A model generated the notes under the pieces. The model was given only the letters and a program-made list of their open reading frames with translations. It was not told the origin of the DNA and did no database searches. Made by a program: the position numbers and the translations under genes. Of a stretch of DNA of 64,000 nucleotides, positions 53,036 to 62,961 are shown in pieces (position 1 is the stretch's first letter; each line of letters begins with the position of its first letter). Where the stretch lies: contig RXJX01000007.1 in assembly GCA_003963245.1 (NCBI GenBank), positions 83,137-147,136 on the forward strand. Direction: 5' to 3'. Source of the DNA: Neisseriaceae bacterium (GTDB lineage Bacteria; Pseudomonadota; Gammaproteobacteria; Burkholderiales; UBA11063).

Positions 53036-53794
53036 ATGGTTGATAAGATGGCAATTACATTTGAGACGAAGTGTTGGGAGCAAGATTGGGAGTTTTTACT
53101 AAAAACTAATTACCTCCATGAAATGATAAACAGGAATCAATTTAAATTTGCGCAAAAAGTTCTATTTATTAATAATGTAAAAAATCTTGATTTAGTAAAA
53201 TTCTACGCGGATAAAAAAATCAAAGAAGGCATAATTGATAAATATTATGTCGTTGCAGATTATGCAGAAGATGTGTTGAACTTTTTTGGTTTAAGCAGGA
53301 CAGATTTTTCAGGTGGATATTATTATTCAATTGCGGAGTTAACTTCGATATATCTTTGTGAAACCGAATTTTTATTGCATTATTCAAGTGATGCGATACT
53401 ATCAAAAAATTTTAATTGGTTAGACGATGCAATTGAAGTCTTAAATAGCTCAAAACAGGTTGTGGTTGCAAATCCATGTTGGAATAATAAATATCAAGAG
53501 GCAAAAAGAGAATCATTTGATGAGAGTAACAAGTTTTATATCGGATACGGATTTTCTGATCAGTCTTATTTGATTCGTGTAAACGATTTTCGTAAAAATA
53601 TTTATAATGAAATTAACGAGGCTTCTTCACGTTATCCAAAATATGGTGGTGAACTATTTGAAAAGAGAGTCGACTCTTGGATGCGTAATCACGAATTTTA
53701 CCGAATAACGCACAAAGAAATTAGTTATATCCATCAAAACTTTCCCAAAAATAAATTGTTACGTTTATTAAAACTATGGAAATGGAAAAAATGA
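53036..53794 (+). CDS. Putative glycosyltransferase of the glycan locus
   Basis: A 252-residue protein without a confident family assignment. FETKCWEQDWEFLL and KVLFINNVKNLDLVKFYADKK at the start, a FLLHYSSDAILSKNFNWLDDAI segment where a DxD-like YSSD may bind the donor, and a GYGFSDQSYLIRVNDF stretch resemble GT-A-type glycosyltransferases of capsule and LOS loci. No signal peptide or membrane segment. The ribosome binding site is weak, so ATG 53048 is possible. Its stop overlaps the next start as ATGA. Confidence 0.5.
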   Translation: MVDKMAITFETKCWEQDWEFLLKTNYLHEMINRNQFKFAQKVLFINNVKNLDLVKFYADKKIKEGIIDKYYVVADYAEDVLNFFGLSRTDFSGGYYYSIAELTSIYLCETEFLLHYSSDAILSKNFNWLDDAIEVLNSSKQVVVANPCWNNKYQEAKRESFDESNKFYIGYGFSDQSYLIRVNDFRKNIYNEINEASSRYPKYGGELFEKRVDSWMRNHEFYRITHKEISYIHQNFPKNKLLRLLKLWKWKK

Positions 53795-54636
53795 ATGCTT
53801 TGTCAGTATTAATTAATACTTATAACGAAGAACATAATATTCGGAATTGTTTGGAGTCAGTGTCTTGGGCTGATGAGATAGTCATTGTTGATATGTATAG
53901 TACAGATAATACGGTTGCAATTGCTAAAGAGTTTTCCAACGTCAAAGTGTTCTATTTTGAAAATTGTGGTTATGCCGATCCTGCTAGAGAGTTTGCATTT
54001 AACCAGTCTACTCACGATTGGGTTTTAGTCTTAGATGCTGATGAAATGATACCCAAAAGCGTATGTACTCAAATAGGAGCAATAATAAAGGAGGGTAAAT
54101 TTGATGCTATTTCTATGCCAAGGAAAAACTATATGTTTGGTGAGGAAATTTTATGTGGAGATTGGGGTACTGAATCAATTCTACGTGTGATGAGAAAAGA
54201 GTCAGTAATCGGATTTAATCAGGCAATACATAGCCAATTTTATCTGCTAAAACCTGATGCTAAAATTACCTGTCTGCCGCGAGAGTCTTCTTATATTATA
54301 CATTTCAACTATACTAATTTAGAGCATTTTCTTGCAAAGTCTAATCGTTACACTACTATTGATGCTGAAAATGCATTTAATAAACTTAAAAAACCATTAA
54401 GTAAATTTAAATTGATTTTAGCTGCTTTTATCTTCATTCCTAAGTTTATGATGCAACAAAGAGGTTATAAGAATAAATTTACTGGCTTAACATTAGCAAT
54501 ATTAATGTTGAATTATCATTTTAGTCGCTATTTAAAGTATAAACTCATGCAGAAGTATCATACGATTGATACTGAAGCCGCGATTAAGCAGCAATACAAT
54601 GAGATTGCCAAACGCATTATAAAAGAATATAAGTGA
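53791..54636 (+). CDS. GT2 glycosyltransferase, WaaE/KdtX-like
   Basis: A 281-residue enzyme with LSVLINTYNEEHNIRNCLESVSWADEIVIVDMYSTDNT, VLVLDADEMIPKS and a C-terminal helical region with a membrane-associated stretch (FKLILAAFIFIPKFMM). This pattern is that of the beta-1,4-glucosyltransferases WaaE/KdtX of LPS inner core and their relatives. ATG 53791 overlaps the preceding stop (ATGA), so it is preferred over ATG 53776. It acts at the cytoplasmic face. The exact sugar is not known. Confidence 0.8.
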   Translation: MNALSVLINTYNEEHNIRNCLESVSWADEIVIVDMYSTDNTVAIAKEFSNVKVFYFENCGYADPAREFAFNQSTHDWVLVLDADEMIPKSVCTQIGAIIKEGKFDAISMPRKNYMFGEEILCGDWGTESILRVMRKESVIGFNQAIHSQFYLLKPDAKITCLPRESSYIIHFNYTNLEHFLAKSNRYTTIDAENAFNKLKKPLSKFKLILAAFIFIPKFMMQQRGYKNKFTGLTLAILMLNYHFSRYLKYKLMQKYHTIDTEAAIKQQYNEIAKRIIKEYK

Positions 54637-55505
54637 ATAAGCTAGGAATTATTACCGTAACCTATAATAGTAGCGCAGTTATAGATGAGTTTTTGGTGTC
54701 ATTATTTGAACAGGTTGGTACAAATTGGCATTTATATGTTGTGGATAGCGCCTCTCAAGACGATACTTGTAACAAAATTAGCGCTTATAATTCTGAAAGA
54801 ATTACATATATTCAACAAAATGAGAACGTCGGTTTTGCCAAAGGAAATAATATTGGCATATCAAGGGCGATTATTGATGGTTGTGATGACTTATTATTAG
54901 TAAATAATGACACTGTATTTGATGACTTGTTTTTAAATAAACTACTTAAGCATAGAGATAATTATCCAGATGTAGTACTCACGCCTAAAATATATTATCC
55001 AGATAAGGCAACCTTGTGGTGTGCAGGAGGAGGCTTTAAACCAAACCGAGCTTATGCGGCATATCATAGAGGTGAAAATGAGATTGATAATGGTCAATAC
55101 AATCATGATTGTTATTGTGATTTCGTACCAATGTGTTGCGTGATGATTCCTATCACCATGTGGCTTAAAGTTGGTCAGTTAGATGAAAAATATTTTATTT
55201 ACAGTGAGGATGCAGATTGGTTTTATCGAGCTAAACAACTCGGAGTGAAATTACGATATTGCTTTGAACCATCACTAATTCATAAAGTCAGCAGCCTCAC
55301 TGGAGGTGCAAAATCAAAAACTGGTGCGTGGTATGGTTCTCGAAATCGAATTTATTTTTTACGTAAGCATTTTGCTGGCTGGCCGCGATATAAATTTTTA
55401 GGTGTTTATTGTGGCGGTATGTTAATCAAGTTAATTCTCCGTCAATACTCATGTAAAGAATTTTTTTGGCGAGTTAGTGGGGCAGTCCTAGGGTTTAAAT
55501 TATGA
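54633..55505 (+). CDS. GT2 glycosyltransferase, rhamnosyltransferase-like
   Basis: A 290-residue GT2 enzyme starting GTG in a four-base overlap. LGIITVTYNSSAVIDEFLVSL, VDSASQDDTC, NVGFAKGNNIGI and LLLVNNDT are the pattern of the WbbL/RfbN-like rhamnosyltransferase branch. KYFIYSEDADWFYRAKQLG is the conserved catalytic region. It probably adds a deoxyhexose or hexose to the growing lipid-linked glycan. It overlaps the next gene by four bases. Confidence 0.82.
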   Translation: MNKLGIITVTYNSSAVIDEFLVSLFEQVGTNWHLYVVDSASQDDTCNKISAYNSERITYIQQNENVGFAKGNNIGISRAIIDGCDDLLLVNNDTVFDDLFLNKLLKHRDNYPDVVLTPKIYYPDKATLWCAGGGFKPNRAYAAYHRGENEIDNGQYNHDCYCDFVPMCCVMIPITMWLKVGQLDEKYFIYSEDADWFYRAKQLGVKLRYCFEPSLIHKVSSLTGGAKSKTGAWYGSRNRIYFLRKHFAGWPRYKFLGVYCGGMLIKLILRQYSCKEFFWRVSGAVLGFKL

Positions 55506-56524
55506 AAATATTATTGATTAAACGTGGAGCAATTGGTGATTTATTAATGGCAACACCGCTAATTCGCCAGCTTAAGCAACGACTAAGTTGTGATTTGGAT
55601 ATTGTAGTTGGTAAATCTGCAAGCATAGCGTTAATTAATAATCCTTATTTAAATGAAACGATTATCATTCCTGATCAGAATTTTGCTTTAAAAGGCATAC
55701 TGAATTTATCGCGAGTCTTATTAGGGCTACGAGGAAAGTACGAATATGTTTTTGTCCTTGATAAGCATTGGTATTTTAATTGGATGGCAAAACTTATTGG
55801 AGCCCCGGTTATAGGTTATACTCGTGATATACTTTCTAATTTGGTGTTACATAAATCTGTTGTTTATCATGATATTAATCGTTATCAAGGAATGTATTAC
55901 TTAGATTTACTTTGCGCTAGTCAACTTGCTTGTGTAGATTATACTGATCTGAAGTTGGATTTAACGGTTATGACAGCTGATAAGCTAGTTGTTGAGGAGT
56001 TTATTTTTCAAAATAAGCTGACGAATTATGTAGTGGTAGTTAATAGTGGTGGAAATAATGCCTATGAACATGATGGAATAAGAATGCTGCCGCTGGCAAA
56101 AATAACTGAGTTGGTCCGACTGTTACTAGACAGAGGTTATGAGGTTGTCCTGCTTGGCTCAGGGGTTGATATTAACCATTATCAGATGATTTGTGCATCA
56201 TTTTCAAATAGTTCCCGCTTATTTAATTTGGCTGGTAAGTTTCAGTTAGTTGCGAGTAGCTATTTAATATTTCGTGCGCAACATTTTTATACCACTGATT
56301 GTGGTGCTATGCATCTTGGTGTTGCTGCTAACGTTTTGGATAATATGACTGCTTTTTTTGGTCCAACAAATCCAGCTCACTTTTTACCTGATGCTTGGCG
56401 TAGTAAAGTTGCTGTTTGGCATGATGAAAGCATCTATTCACCTGCGTATTCACTTAAAGGTGCTAGACAAAATCCAACTCCTGAATACTTTACACATATT
56501 GAGCCGCGACAACACCTATACTAA
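55502..56524 (+). CDS. GT9 heptosyltransferase-like protein
   Basis: A 340-residue GT9 (ADP-heptose:LPS heptosyltransferase) family member: ILLIKRGAIGDLLMATPLIRQLKQR at the N-terminus, VVVNSGGNNAYEHDGIRMLPLAKITELVRLLLDRGYEVVLLGSG in the middle, and DCGAMHLGVAANVLDNMTAFFGPTNPAHFLP at the C-terminus, which is the nucleotide-sugar binding domain. The ATG overlaps the preceding stop. It may add heptose or another sugar; the terminal HLGxAA-FG(P/x)T motif is intact. It is the last of the overlapping glycosyltransferase genes. Confidence 0.88.
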   Translation: MKILLIKRGAIGDLLMATPLIRQLKQRLSCDLDIVVGKSASIALINNPYLNETIIIPDQNFALKGILNLSRVLLGLRGKYEYVFVLDKHWYFNWMAKLIGAPVIGYTRDILSNLVLHKSVVYHDINRYQGMYYLDLLCASQLACVDYTDLKLDLTVMTADKLVVEEFIFQNKLTNYVVVVNSGGNNAYEHDGIRMLPLAKITELVRLLLDRGYEVVLLGSGVDINHYQMICASFSNSSRLFNLAGKFQLVASSYLIFRAQHFYTTDCGAMHLGVAANVLDNMTAFFGPTNPAHFLPDAWRSKVAVWHDESIYSPAYSLKGARQNPTPEYFTHIEPRQHLY

Positions 56525-56551
56525 GTTCGCGATAAGTAGGTCTAGCATTTG

Positions 56552-56560
56552 TGGTATAAT
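56552..56560 (+). promoter_or_regulatory. Extended -10 promoter upstream of the VTT gene
   Basis: TGGTATAAT: a perfect TATAAT (56555-56560) with a TGn extension. There is no clear -35 box, as is common for extended -10 promoters. Transcription would start near 56567. Confidence 0.5.
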
Positions 56561-56600
56561 AAGCTTGGTTCCATTGTTCGTATAATTGATTGTATAACTG

Positions 56601-56622
56601 TGCGCAGATGCGCAATTTTTTT
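56601..56622 (+). terminator. Short terminator or attenuator just before the VTT gene
   Basis: TGCGC (56601-56605), AGAT loop, GCGCA (56610-56614), then A and a T7 run. It lies nine bases before ATG 56631 and about 35 bases after the probable start point. It can end the glycosyltransferase operon and attenuate the VTT transcript. Confidence 0.65.
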
Positions 56623-56630
56623 GTGGTATC

Positions 56631-57338
56631 ATGAATAAGAATTTTTATAAAATGCTTGGATTGGCAATATCCGCAACAATTATCGCAGTCATATTTAAAC
56701 ATTATGACTTATCGTTATATCTCAGTATTGACGGATTTAATCATTATCATCAGCAGATTTTAGATTTTGAACAGGCGCACTTAGCAGAATTTACAATTAT
56801 TTATATTATTAGTTATATTGTATTAATTGCTTGTTGTATTCCTGGAACCATTTTATTTGATTTACTCGCTGGATTTATTTATGGTCCAATTATTGGGTTT
56901 CTGTTAGTTATATTTTGTTATTTAACAGGTGCAATTGTTAATTTTTTACTGGTGCGTTATTTGTTGCATGATTTATTACATAAACGCTTTAGCCATTTAC
57001 ATCATTTAGTTGTTAATGGCAGTGGTGGGTTAAAAGGAGCTGCATACAATTTAATAGCGCTACGGTTTATTCCGGTAATTCCTTTTTGGATTTTAAATAT
57101 TTTAGCGGCAGTTCTGGGGATTCCGCTATCTATTTTTGTCATAACTACATTTATTGGTATTATACCTAGCTCATTAATTTGGGTGCTTATTGGTGGTGGT
57201 GTTCGTAGTCATATGGCAGAACACCAAATGTTAACTGGTGCTATTTTTGCGGATCCTAAATTTTGGGCACCATTGCTTGTGCTGACCTTAATGGTTTTAA
57301 TACCTAATTTCATCAAAATGTACCGTAATAAAAAATAA
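56631..57338 (+). CDS. VTT-domain (TVP38/TMEM64, DedA-like) membrane protein
   Basis: A 235-residue inner-membrane protein with an N-terminal helix and four or five further segments. The VTT core shows as ACCIPGTILFDLLAGFIYGPIIGFLLV and LIALRFIPVIPFWILNILAAVLGI. Some DedA-superfamily members were recently shown to flip undecaprenyl phosphate back to the cytoplasmic face. Lying between glycosyltransferase genes and a WbaP-like enzyme, both of which use that lipid, makes such a role plausible here; this is inference. It has its own extended -10 promoter and an attenuator-like hairpin. Confidence 0.8.
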   Translation: MNKNFYKMLGLAISATIIAVIFKHYDLSLYLSIDGFNHYHQQILDFEQAHLAEFTIIYIISYIVLIACCIPGTILFDLLAGFIYGPIIGFLLVIFCYLTGAIVNFLLVRYLLHDLLHKRFSHLHHLVVNGSGGLKGAAYNLIALRFIPVIPFWILNILAAVLGIPLSIFVITTFIGIIPSSLIWVLIGGGVRSHMAEHQMLTGAIFADPKFWAPLLVLTLMVLIPNFIKMYRNKK

Positions 57339-57369
57339 ATGATTACTTGTCTATGTATTTGAGTTTAAT

Positions 57370-58788
57370 TTGAGTAAGACTAATCTTCAACGTTTTGCCT
57401 TAATTTTGGCTGATCTATTAAGTATGAGTATAGCTTTTTTAATGGCTATCACTACTACACGCTTCTATCATCTTGACTTATTTTCTAGCCCATGGAGTAA
57501 TTTTTTTCATTTTGGAACATCAAAAGTACTTGGTCTAACGATAATAATTCTTTTTTGGTATCAAGAGCAATATATTAAACGGCGTCCTTTTTGGGAAGAT
57601 TTATTACAAATTTACCGTACAATGAGCTTATTGTTGTTGATTAATCTTGGGTTATCATTTGTTTTAGCCAAGGGATCGCTTAAAATTTTGATTGTGAGTT
57701 TTTGGTTGAGTTTTGCGGTTGTTTTACCTTTAATGAGAATTGTTGTTAAACTCTTACTTCATCGTCTGCAGTTATGGCAACGCGAGGTGTATATTTTGGG
57801 AGTTGGTGAATCAGCGAGTAATGCATTTCAATTATTAATTCAAAATAAAATGATGGGATATCATTTGAAGGCGTTTGTGCGTATTAGTGTACAAGATAAA
57901 AATACACCTAGTTTAACTTTGGCAAATCATTCTATTATTAGTCAGCAAGAGTTGATTCAACAGTTAAAGGATAATCACGAATGTGAAATAATTGTTGCAT
58001 TAACACAAAGCGAGTTAAACCAGCAAATCGGACTGATCAACTTTCTACAGCATAATTCATTAGCGGTGCTAGTTCTGCCCGAGATTAGCGGTTTAGCGCT
58101 TTATGGTGCGCAAATTGAACATTTTTTTGGTAATGATCAATTGGTGTTGCGTTTGAACAATAACTTGGCGCGTAACGTTAATGCATGGATTAAGCGAGCT
58201 TTTGATTTAATTTGCGTAATTTTAGGTTTGATTATTCTATCTCCAGTATTTATAGTGATTGGTGCAATCATCAAATTTACTACTGGAAATAAAGTGTTTT
58301 TCAAGCACCAGCGCATTGGGCGCAATGGCAAGCTTTTTTATTGTATTAAGTTTCAGACCATGTATCCCAATAGTGCAGAATTATTGGCTCATATTTTGGC
58401 TACAGATGAACACGCTAAAGAAGAGTGGGAACGTGATTTTAAGCTAAAAAATGATCCAAGGGTAACTAATATTGGTAAATTTTTACGTAAAACTAGCTTG
58501 GATGAATTACCACAGCTTTTTAATGTTTTAGTTGGTGAGATGAGTTTGGTTGGACCGCGCCCGATTGTTTCGCAAGAAATTGAGCGCTATGCCGATGGAT
58601 TCTATTATTATCAGTTGGTCACACCAGGAATTACGGGTTTATGGCAAGTTAGTGGGCGTAATGATGTTGATTACACTAACCGTGTACGTTTAGATGAGTG
58701 GTACGTTAAAAACTGGTCATTGTGGTACGATATTGTTATTTTAGCCAAAACGTTTGGTGTTGTTTTTAAGCGTAGTGGCGCTTATTAA
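57370..58788 (+). CDS. WbaP-like polyprenyl sugar-1-phosphate transferase
   Basis: A 472-residue initiating enzyme: four N-terminal membrane segments, a Rossmann-like central domain (YILGVGESASNAFQLLIQNKM), then the C-terminal bacterial sugar transferase domain (KRAFDLICVILGLIILSPVFI, KHQRIGRNGKLFYCIKFQTM, RKTSLDELPQLFNVLVGEMSLVGPRPI, and PGITGLWQVSGRND). It transfers a hexose-1-phosphate to undecaprenyl phosphate. WbaP uses galactose; other members use glucose. TTG 57370 is the only start giving the full first helix; ATG 57424 is the next. It probably starts the glycan assembled by the preceding genes. Confidence 0.9.
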   Translation: MSKTNLQRFALILADLLSMSIAFLMAITTTRFYHLDLFSSPWSNFFHFGTSKVLGLTIIILFWYQEQYIKRRPFWEDLLQIYRTMSLLLLINLGLSFVLAKGSLKILIVSFWLSFAVVLPLMRIVVKLLLHRLQLWQREVYILGVGESASNAFQLLIQNKMMGYHLKAFVRISVQDKNTPSLTLANHSIISQQELIQQLKDNHECEIIVALTQSELNQQIGLINFLQHNSLAVLVLPEISGLALYGAQIEHFFGNDQLVLRLNNNLARNVNAWIKRAFDLICVILGLIILSPVFIVIGAIIKFTTGNKVFFKHQRIGRNGKLFYCIKFQTMYPNSAELLAHILATDEHAKEEWERDFKLKNDPRVTNIGKFLRKTSLDELPQLFNVLVGEMSLVGPRPIVSQEIERYADGFYYYQLVTPGITGLWQVSGRNDVDYTNRVRLDEWYVKNWSLWYDIVILAKTFGVVFKRSGAY

Positions 58789-58810
58789 TCCATGTTTTTA
58801 CTTATCTAAC

Positions 58811-60574
58811 TTACTCTTGAGGCTTGTCTTCCATTACGCTAAATAGGCGAATTTGTAACCATGATTGCAAACGAATAAATGGGTTTCTACAGAGATACGC
58901 GATACCTAACATTGCAACTATAATTGGAATTAAATAAGTATCTTGTGGCAAAACATGATGACTTACCGAAAAAATTACGCTTATTATTCCGATAATTACT
59001 GCAATTGGCAATGTTTCAAAAATTACTCTTCTTCCTTGATAAGTATGTTTCCCCAACCAGTTCTCATGAATTAAAATTTCTGCAAGTATCATACCTAGTG
59101 CTTTGAGCTTACGATAGGCCGCGATGAGAAATGGTAGTGATAGCAAAATAGCACAGCTAGTTATAATGCTTTTGTGTATTTGTGGGTCAATGATAATACC
59201 TATTCGTGCGAGTAGTCCTTTGTTTAAATGATCTGCTAAATAAGCCCCAGCAATAAATACGGCCATTACGAGGGCACAGTTTACAATTACTTGAGCAATA
59301 ATTTTGGCAACCATTTTAACTATTAGAGCACTGTCTCCACGTGGATGTAAATCACCGAGCCAACGAGTATAGTGATGCGATAGACTAATCATTTGTCGTG
59401 GTGCTTTTACTCGTATAAACGAAGCAAAGGGATCCGCCAGATTAATCAAATATGGTGTAGTTAGGGTTGTAATAGCAGATACGGCAATTGCAATAGGGTA
59501 GAGGAAGTCTCCAGTAACTTTTAAGCTGGCACCCAATGCAGCAATAATGAATGAAAATTCACCAATTTGCGCCAATCCCATTCCAACTTTTAGTGAAGTC
59601 CCGGCTTTTTCTCCTGAAACAAAAGCACCGATAGTATTACCAATTATTTTACCTGCAATTAGGGTAATAGAAATGATAATGATTACCGAGAAATTTGAGA
59701 CTAGGATTGATGGATTAAACATCATGCCAATCGTTACGAAGAAAATAGCACAAAACATATCTCGTAATGGCTCAATCAATTTTTCAATCAGATGCAAAGG
59801 ACGAGCTTCCGCAATAATTGCACCAACAATAAATGCTCCGAGCGCGATACTATAGTTAAGCGCTAGTACCATTAGGCAGAAACCAAAGCATAGACCAAGG
59901 ACTGAAATTAGCATTGTTTCGTGACTATTAAATTTAGCTACATACTCTAGTAATTTGGGGATTGTAAGTAATCCGATAGTTAAGGTTACAATGATAAATA
60001 AAGAAAGCTGCCCGACAGTATCAAAAATATCGTTACTTTGAATTGAACCAGTAGTTGCAATTCCTGAGAGAAGGGCAATGATTGCAATGGCTAAAATATC
60101 TTCAACGATGAGAATACCGAAAATAAGTTGGGCAAACTTATGCTGTTTTAGTCCCAGTTCGCCCAAAGCTTTGACAATAATCGTTGTTGAGGAAATTGCC
60201 ATCATTGCACCTAAGAAGATGCAATTCATTTGCGACCAGCCAAAATAATGACCGAGGTTGTATCCAATTACTATCATTAGACTAGTTTCACAAATTGCGG
60301 TAATGAAAGCAATTGCGCCAACCTTAGCTATCTTTTTTAGGCTGAATTCTAGCCCGAGGGAAAACATTAGAAATACTACACCCAATTCTGCCAAAATTGA
60401 GATGGTTTGTTTGTCATGAATTAAAACAAACGGGGCAGTGTACGGACCAATTATAATACCAGCTGCCAGATAGCCTAATACAACAGGTTGCTTAAATCGG
60501 TGAAAAATTAATGTTACAATACCAGCAACCAGCATAATGGTTGCCATATCATGAATAAATATTTCACCATGCAT
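58811..60574 (-). CDS. CPA2-family cation/proton antiporter (Kef-like)
   Basis: A 587-residue membrane protein with about 12-13 hydrophobic segments in the first 400 residues and three to four more after it. The opening LVAGIVTLIFHRFKQPVVLGYLAAGIIIGP, LAELGVVFLMFSLGLEFSLKKIAKVG, GAMMAISSTTIIVKALGELG and GLAQIGEFSFIIAALG are the CPA2 (KefB/YbaL) motifs. No RCK/TrkA-N domain is present at the C-terminus, unlike KefB/KefC. It likely exchanges K+ or Na+ for protons. It follows tex by three bases on the minus strand, so they may be co-transcribed. Confidence 0.85.
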   Translation of the reverse strand: MHGEIFIHDMATIMLVAGIVTLIFHRFKQPVVLGYLAAGIIIGPYTAPFVLIHDKQTISILAELGVVFLMFSLGLEFSLKKIAKVGAIAFITAICETSLMIVIGYNLGHYFGWSQMNCIFLGAMMAISSTTIIVKALGELGLKQHKFAQLIFGILIVEDILAIAIIALLSGIATTGSIQSNDIFDTVGQLSLFIIVTLTIGLLTIPKLLEYVAKFNSHETMLISVLGLCFGFCLMVLALNYSIALGAFIVGAIIAEARPLHLIEKLIEPLRDMFCAIFFVTIGMMFNPSILVSNFSVIIIISITLIAGKIIGNTIGAFVSGEKAGTSLKVGMGLAQIGEFSFIIAALGASLKVTGDFLYPIAIAVSAITTLTTPYLINLADPFASFIRVKAPRQMISLSHHYTRWLGDLHPRGDSALIVKMVAKIIAQVIVNCALVMAVFIAGAYLADHLNKGLLARIGIIIDPQIHKSIITSCAILLSLPFLIAAYRKLKALGMILAEILIHENWLGKHTYQGRRVIFETLPIAVIIGIISVIFSVSHHVLPQDTYLIPIIVAMLGIAYLCRNPFIRLQSWLQIRLFSVMEDKPQE

Positions 60575-60577
60575 TAA

Positions 60578-62896
60578 TTAGATCCTCTTTAATTTGGCGA
60601 AAGCTGCTGCCATGCTACTATTATCAACCGCTTGAGCACGATTAAAATTTTGGCGTGGCTGTTGATTATTATAACTGTTATTGTGAGATGTAGTCTTACG
60701 CTGACTTACTGGAATATTTAGTTTATTTAAGCCTTTCATGGTCAATGCAATCCGTTTACGCTTAACGTCAACTTCTTCGACCCGAACTTTAACAATCTGT
60801 CCAACTTTTAATACATCATTGGGATTTGCCACGTATTGATCAGCAATTGCTGAAATATGCACTAAGCCATCCTGATGAACACCGATATCTACAAAAGCAC
60901 CAAAATTGGCTACATTAGTAACTATTCCTTCTAATTCCATACCAATTTGTAAATCACTGATCTCATTTACGCCCTCTTTGAAGGTCGCTGTTTTAAACTC
61001 TCCACGCGGGTCGCGACCTGGTTTATCTAATTCTTTAAGAATATCAGTAATAGTAGGTAGACCATATTTATCACTAACAAAATCAGTTGGTTTTATACTA
61101 TTTAGTAGCTGAGTATTGCCAATCATTTCTGTTAGAGAAACCCCTAGTTTTTGTGAGATAGTCTCAACTAGCGGATAACTTTCGGGATGTACTGCTGATT
61201 TGTCTAATGGATTATCACCGTCATTGATTCGCAAGAACCCTGCGCATTGTTCAAAGGTTTTATCGCCAAGGCGGCTAACTTTTGTTAGTTGCTTACGGTT
61301 GGTAAATTTACCATTGCTATCACGGTAGCTAACAATATTGTTGGCAATAATTGTATTTAACCCGGCTACTTGTGCCAATAAAGGAGCTGAAGCGGTATTT
61401 ACATCTACTCCAACGGCATTCACGCAATCTTCTACCACATTGTTTAGGCTACTTGCCAGACGGCTTTGATTGACATCATGCTGATATTGACCAACGCCAA
61501 TTGATTTAGGATCAATTTTTACTAATTCTGCCAGTGGATCCTGTAACCGGCGTGCAATCGAAACAGCTCCGCGCAAACTGACATCCATATCTGGAAATTC
61601 TTTAGCGGCAAACTCAGATGCAGAATAAACTGATGCTCCTGCTTCTGAAACAACAACGACTTGAACACTGATATTTTTATATTCCTTACAAATATCTTTA
61701 ACAAATTGCTCTGTTTCACGAGATGCAGTTCCATTACCGATACTAATTAATTCTGCTTTATAAGTGTCACATAATTTAGCAATAGTTAACATTGCCTCTT
61801 CACGGTTTTTAGTGAATGGATAAATTACGGTAGTATTTAATACTTTACCAGTGTTATCGATTACTGCAACTTTTACCCCAGTACGAATTCCAGGGTCAAG
61901 TCCTATCGTGGTTTTACTTCCTGCTGGCGCTTGTAAGAGTAAGTTATGTAAATTAGTAGCAAAAACTTTAATTGCTTCTTCATCCGCACGTTCACGCATG
62001 CTGGTAAGTAGCTCATTTTCTAAAGATGGGAAAATTTTGGCTTTCCATGCTAAGCGGACGCAATCGCGTAACCAACTACCTGCATTTTTGCTTTCATCAA
62101 TCGCAAATTCATCATTGATCAATTGATCATATACTGAAAATTCTCCACGAGCTAGTGTATGTTGTTCAGGATACTCAATTGCCATACTCAAAAAGCCTTC
62201 GTTATTGCCACGCAGTATTGCCAATGCACGATGTGATGGAATGTTTTTAACTAATTCCTGATGTGCAAAATAATCAGTGAATTTAATGCCTTCTTCTTCC
62301 TTACCTTCAATAACCTTGGCACAAATCAATGCTTCATGACTTAACCTTGCGCGAAGTTTAGCTAACAGGCTAGCATTTTCGGCGAATATATCTAATACTA
62401 TATAGCGTGCTCCATCAAGTGCATCTTGTGCGGTATTGATATTAGCATCTGGATTTAAATAATCATTAGCTAAAACTAACGGCTCATGATCTTGATTTTC
62501 CAGCAATGCTAATGCCAGCGGCTCTAAACCTGCCTCTTTAGCAATTTGCGCTTTAGTACGGCGCTTAGGTTTATATGGTAAGTATAAATCTTCCAATGTA
62601 GTTTTATTATCTGCGGCTAAAATCGCTTGTTCAAGCTCAGGAGTAAGTTTTCCTTGTTCCTGAATTGATTTTAAGATTGTTTCGCGACGTTCATCCAATT
62701 CACGTAAATAGACTAGTTTTTCAGCAAGTAAACGCAGTTGAGTATCATCTAGTCCACCAGTTGCCTCTTTACGATAACGTGCGATAAATGGAACAGTTGC
62801 ACCCTCATCAAGGAGTGTAATAGTACTGTTAACTTGATATTCATTGATGTTTAATAAATTGGCTAAACGGGTTGCGATACTTAATAACATTGTCAA
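60578..62896 (-). CDS. tex: Tex RNA-binding transcription accessory protein
   Basis: A 772-residue protein of full family length. The N-terminal helical bundle contains [26 protein letters not shown]. The YqgF-like nuclease fold contains [16 protein letters not shown]. Next come the helix-hairpin-helix region ([20 protein letters not shown]) and a C-terminal S1 domain ([28 protein letters not shown]). A basic tail with [12 protein letters not shown] follows. It associates with RNA polymerase and nucleic acids and affects transcript and stress control. It precedes the antiporter gene. Confidence 0.97.
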   Translation of the reverse strand: MTMLLSIATRLANLLNINEYQVNSTITLLDEGATVPFIARYRKEATGGLDDTQLRLLAEKLVYLRELDERRETILKSIQEQGKLTPELEQAILAADNKTTLEDLYLPYKPKRRTKAQIAKEAGLEPLALALLENQDHEPLVLANDYLNPDANINTAQDALDGARYIVLDIFAENASLLAKLRARLSHEALICAKVIEGKEEEGIKFTDYFAHQELVKNIPSHRALAILRGNNEGFLSMAIEYPEQHTLARGEFSVYDQLINDEFAIDESKNAGSWLRDCVRLAWKAKIFPSLENELLTSMRERADEEAIKVFATNLHNLLLQAPAGSKTTIGLDPGIRTGVKVAVIDNTGKVLNTTVIYPFTKNREEAMLTIAKLCDTYKAELISIGNGTASRETEQFVKDICKEYKNISVQVVVVSEAGASVYSASEFAAKEFPDMDVSLRGAVSIARRLQDPLAELVKIDPKSIGVGQYQHDVNQSRLASSLNNVVEDCVNAVGVDVNTASAPLLAQVAGLNTIIANNIVSYRDSNGKFTNRKQLTKVSRLGDKTFEQCAGFLRINDGDNPLDKSAVHPESYPLVETISQKLGVSLTEMIGNTQLLNSIKPTDFVSDKYGLPTITDILKELDKPGRDPRGEFKTATFKEGVNEISDLQIGMELEGIVTNVANFGAFVDIGVHQDGLVHISAIADQYVANPNDVLKVGQIVKVRVEEVDVKRKRIALTMKGLNKLNIPVSQRKTTSHNNSYNNQQPRQNFNRAQAVDNSSMAAAFAKLKRI

Positions 62897-62961
62897 ATCC
62901 TAAGATAATCTTTAATACAGGGCTTAATTGTAAATTATTAGTGCGGTGCTGTGTGTACTAA

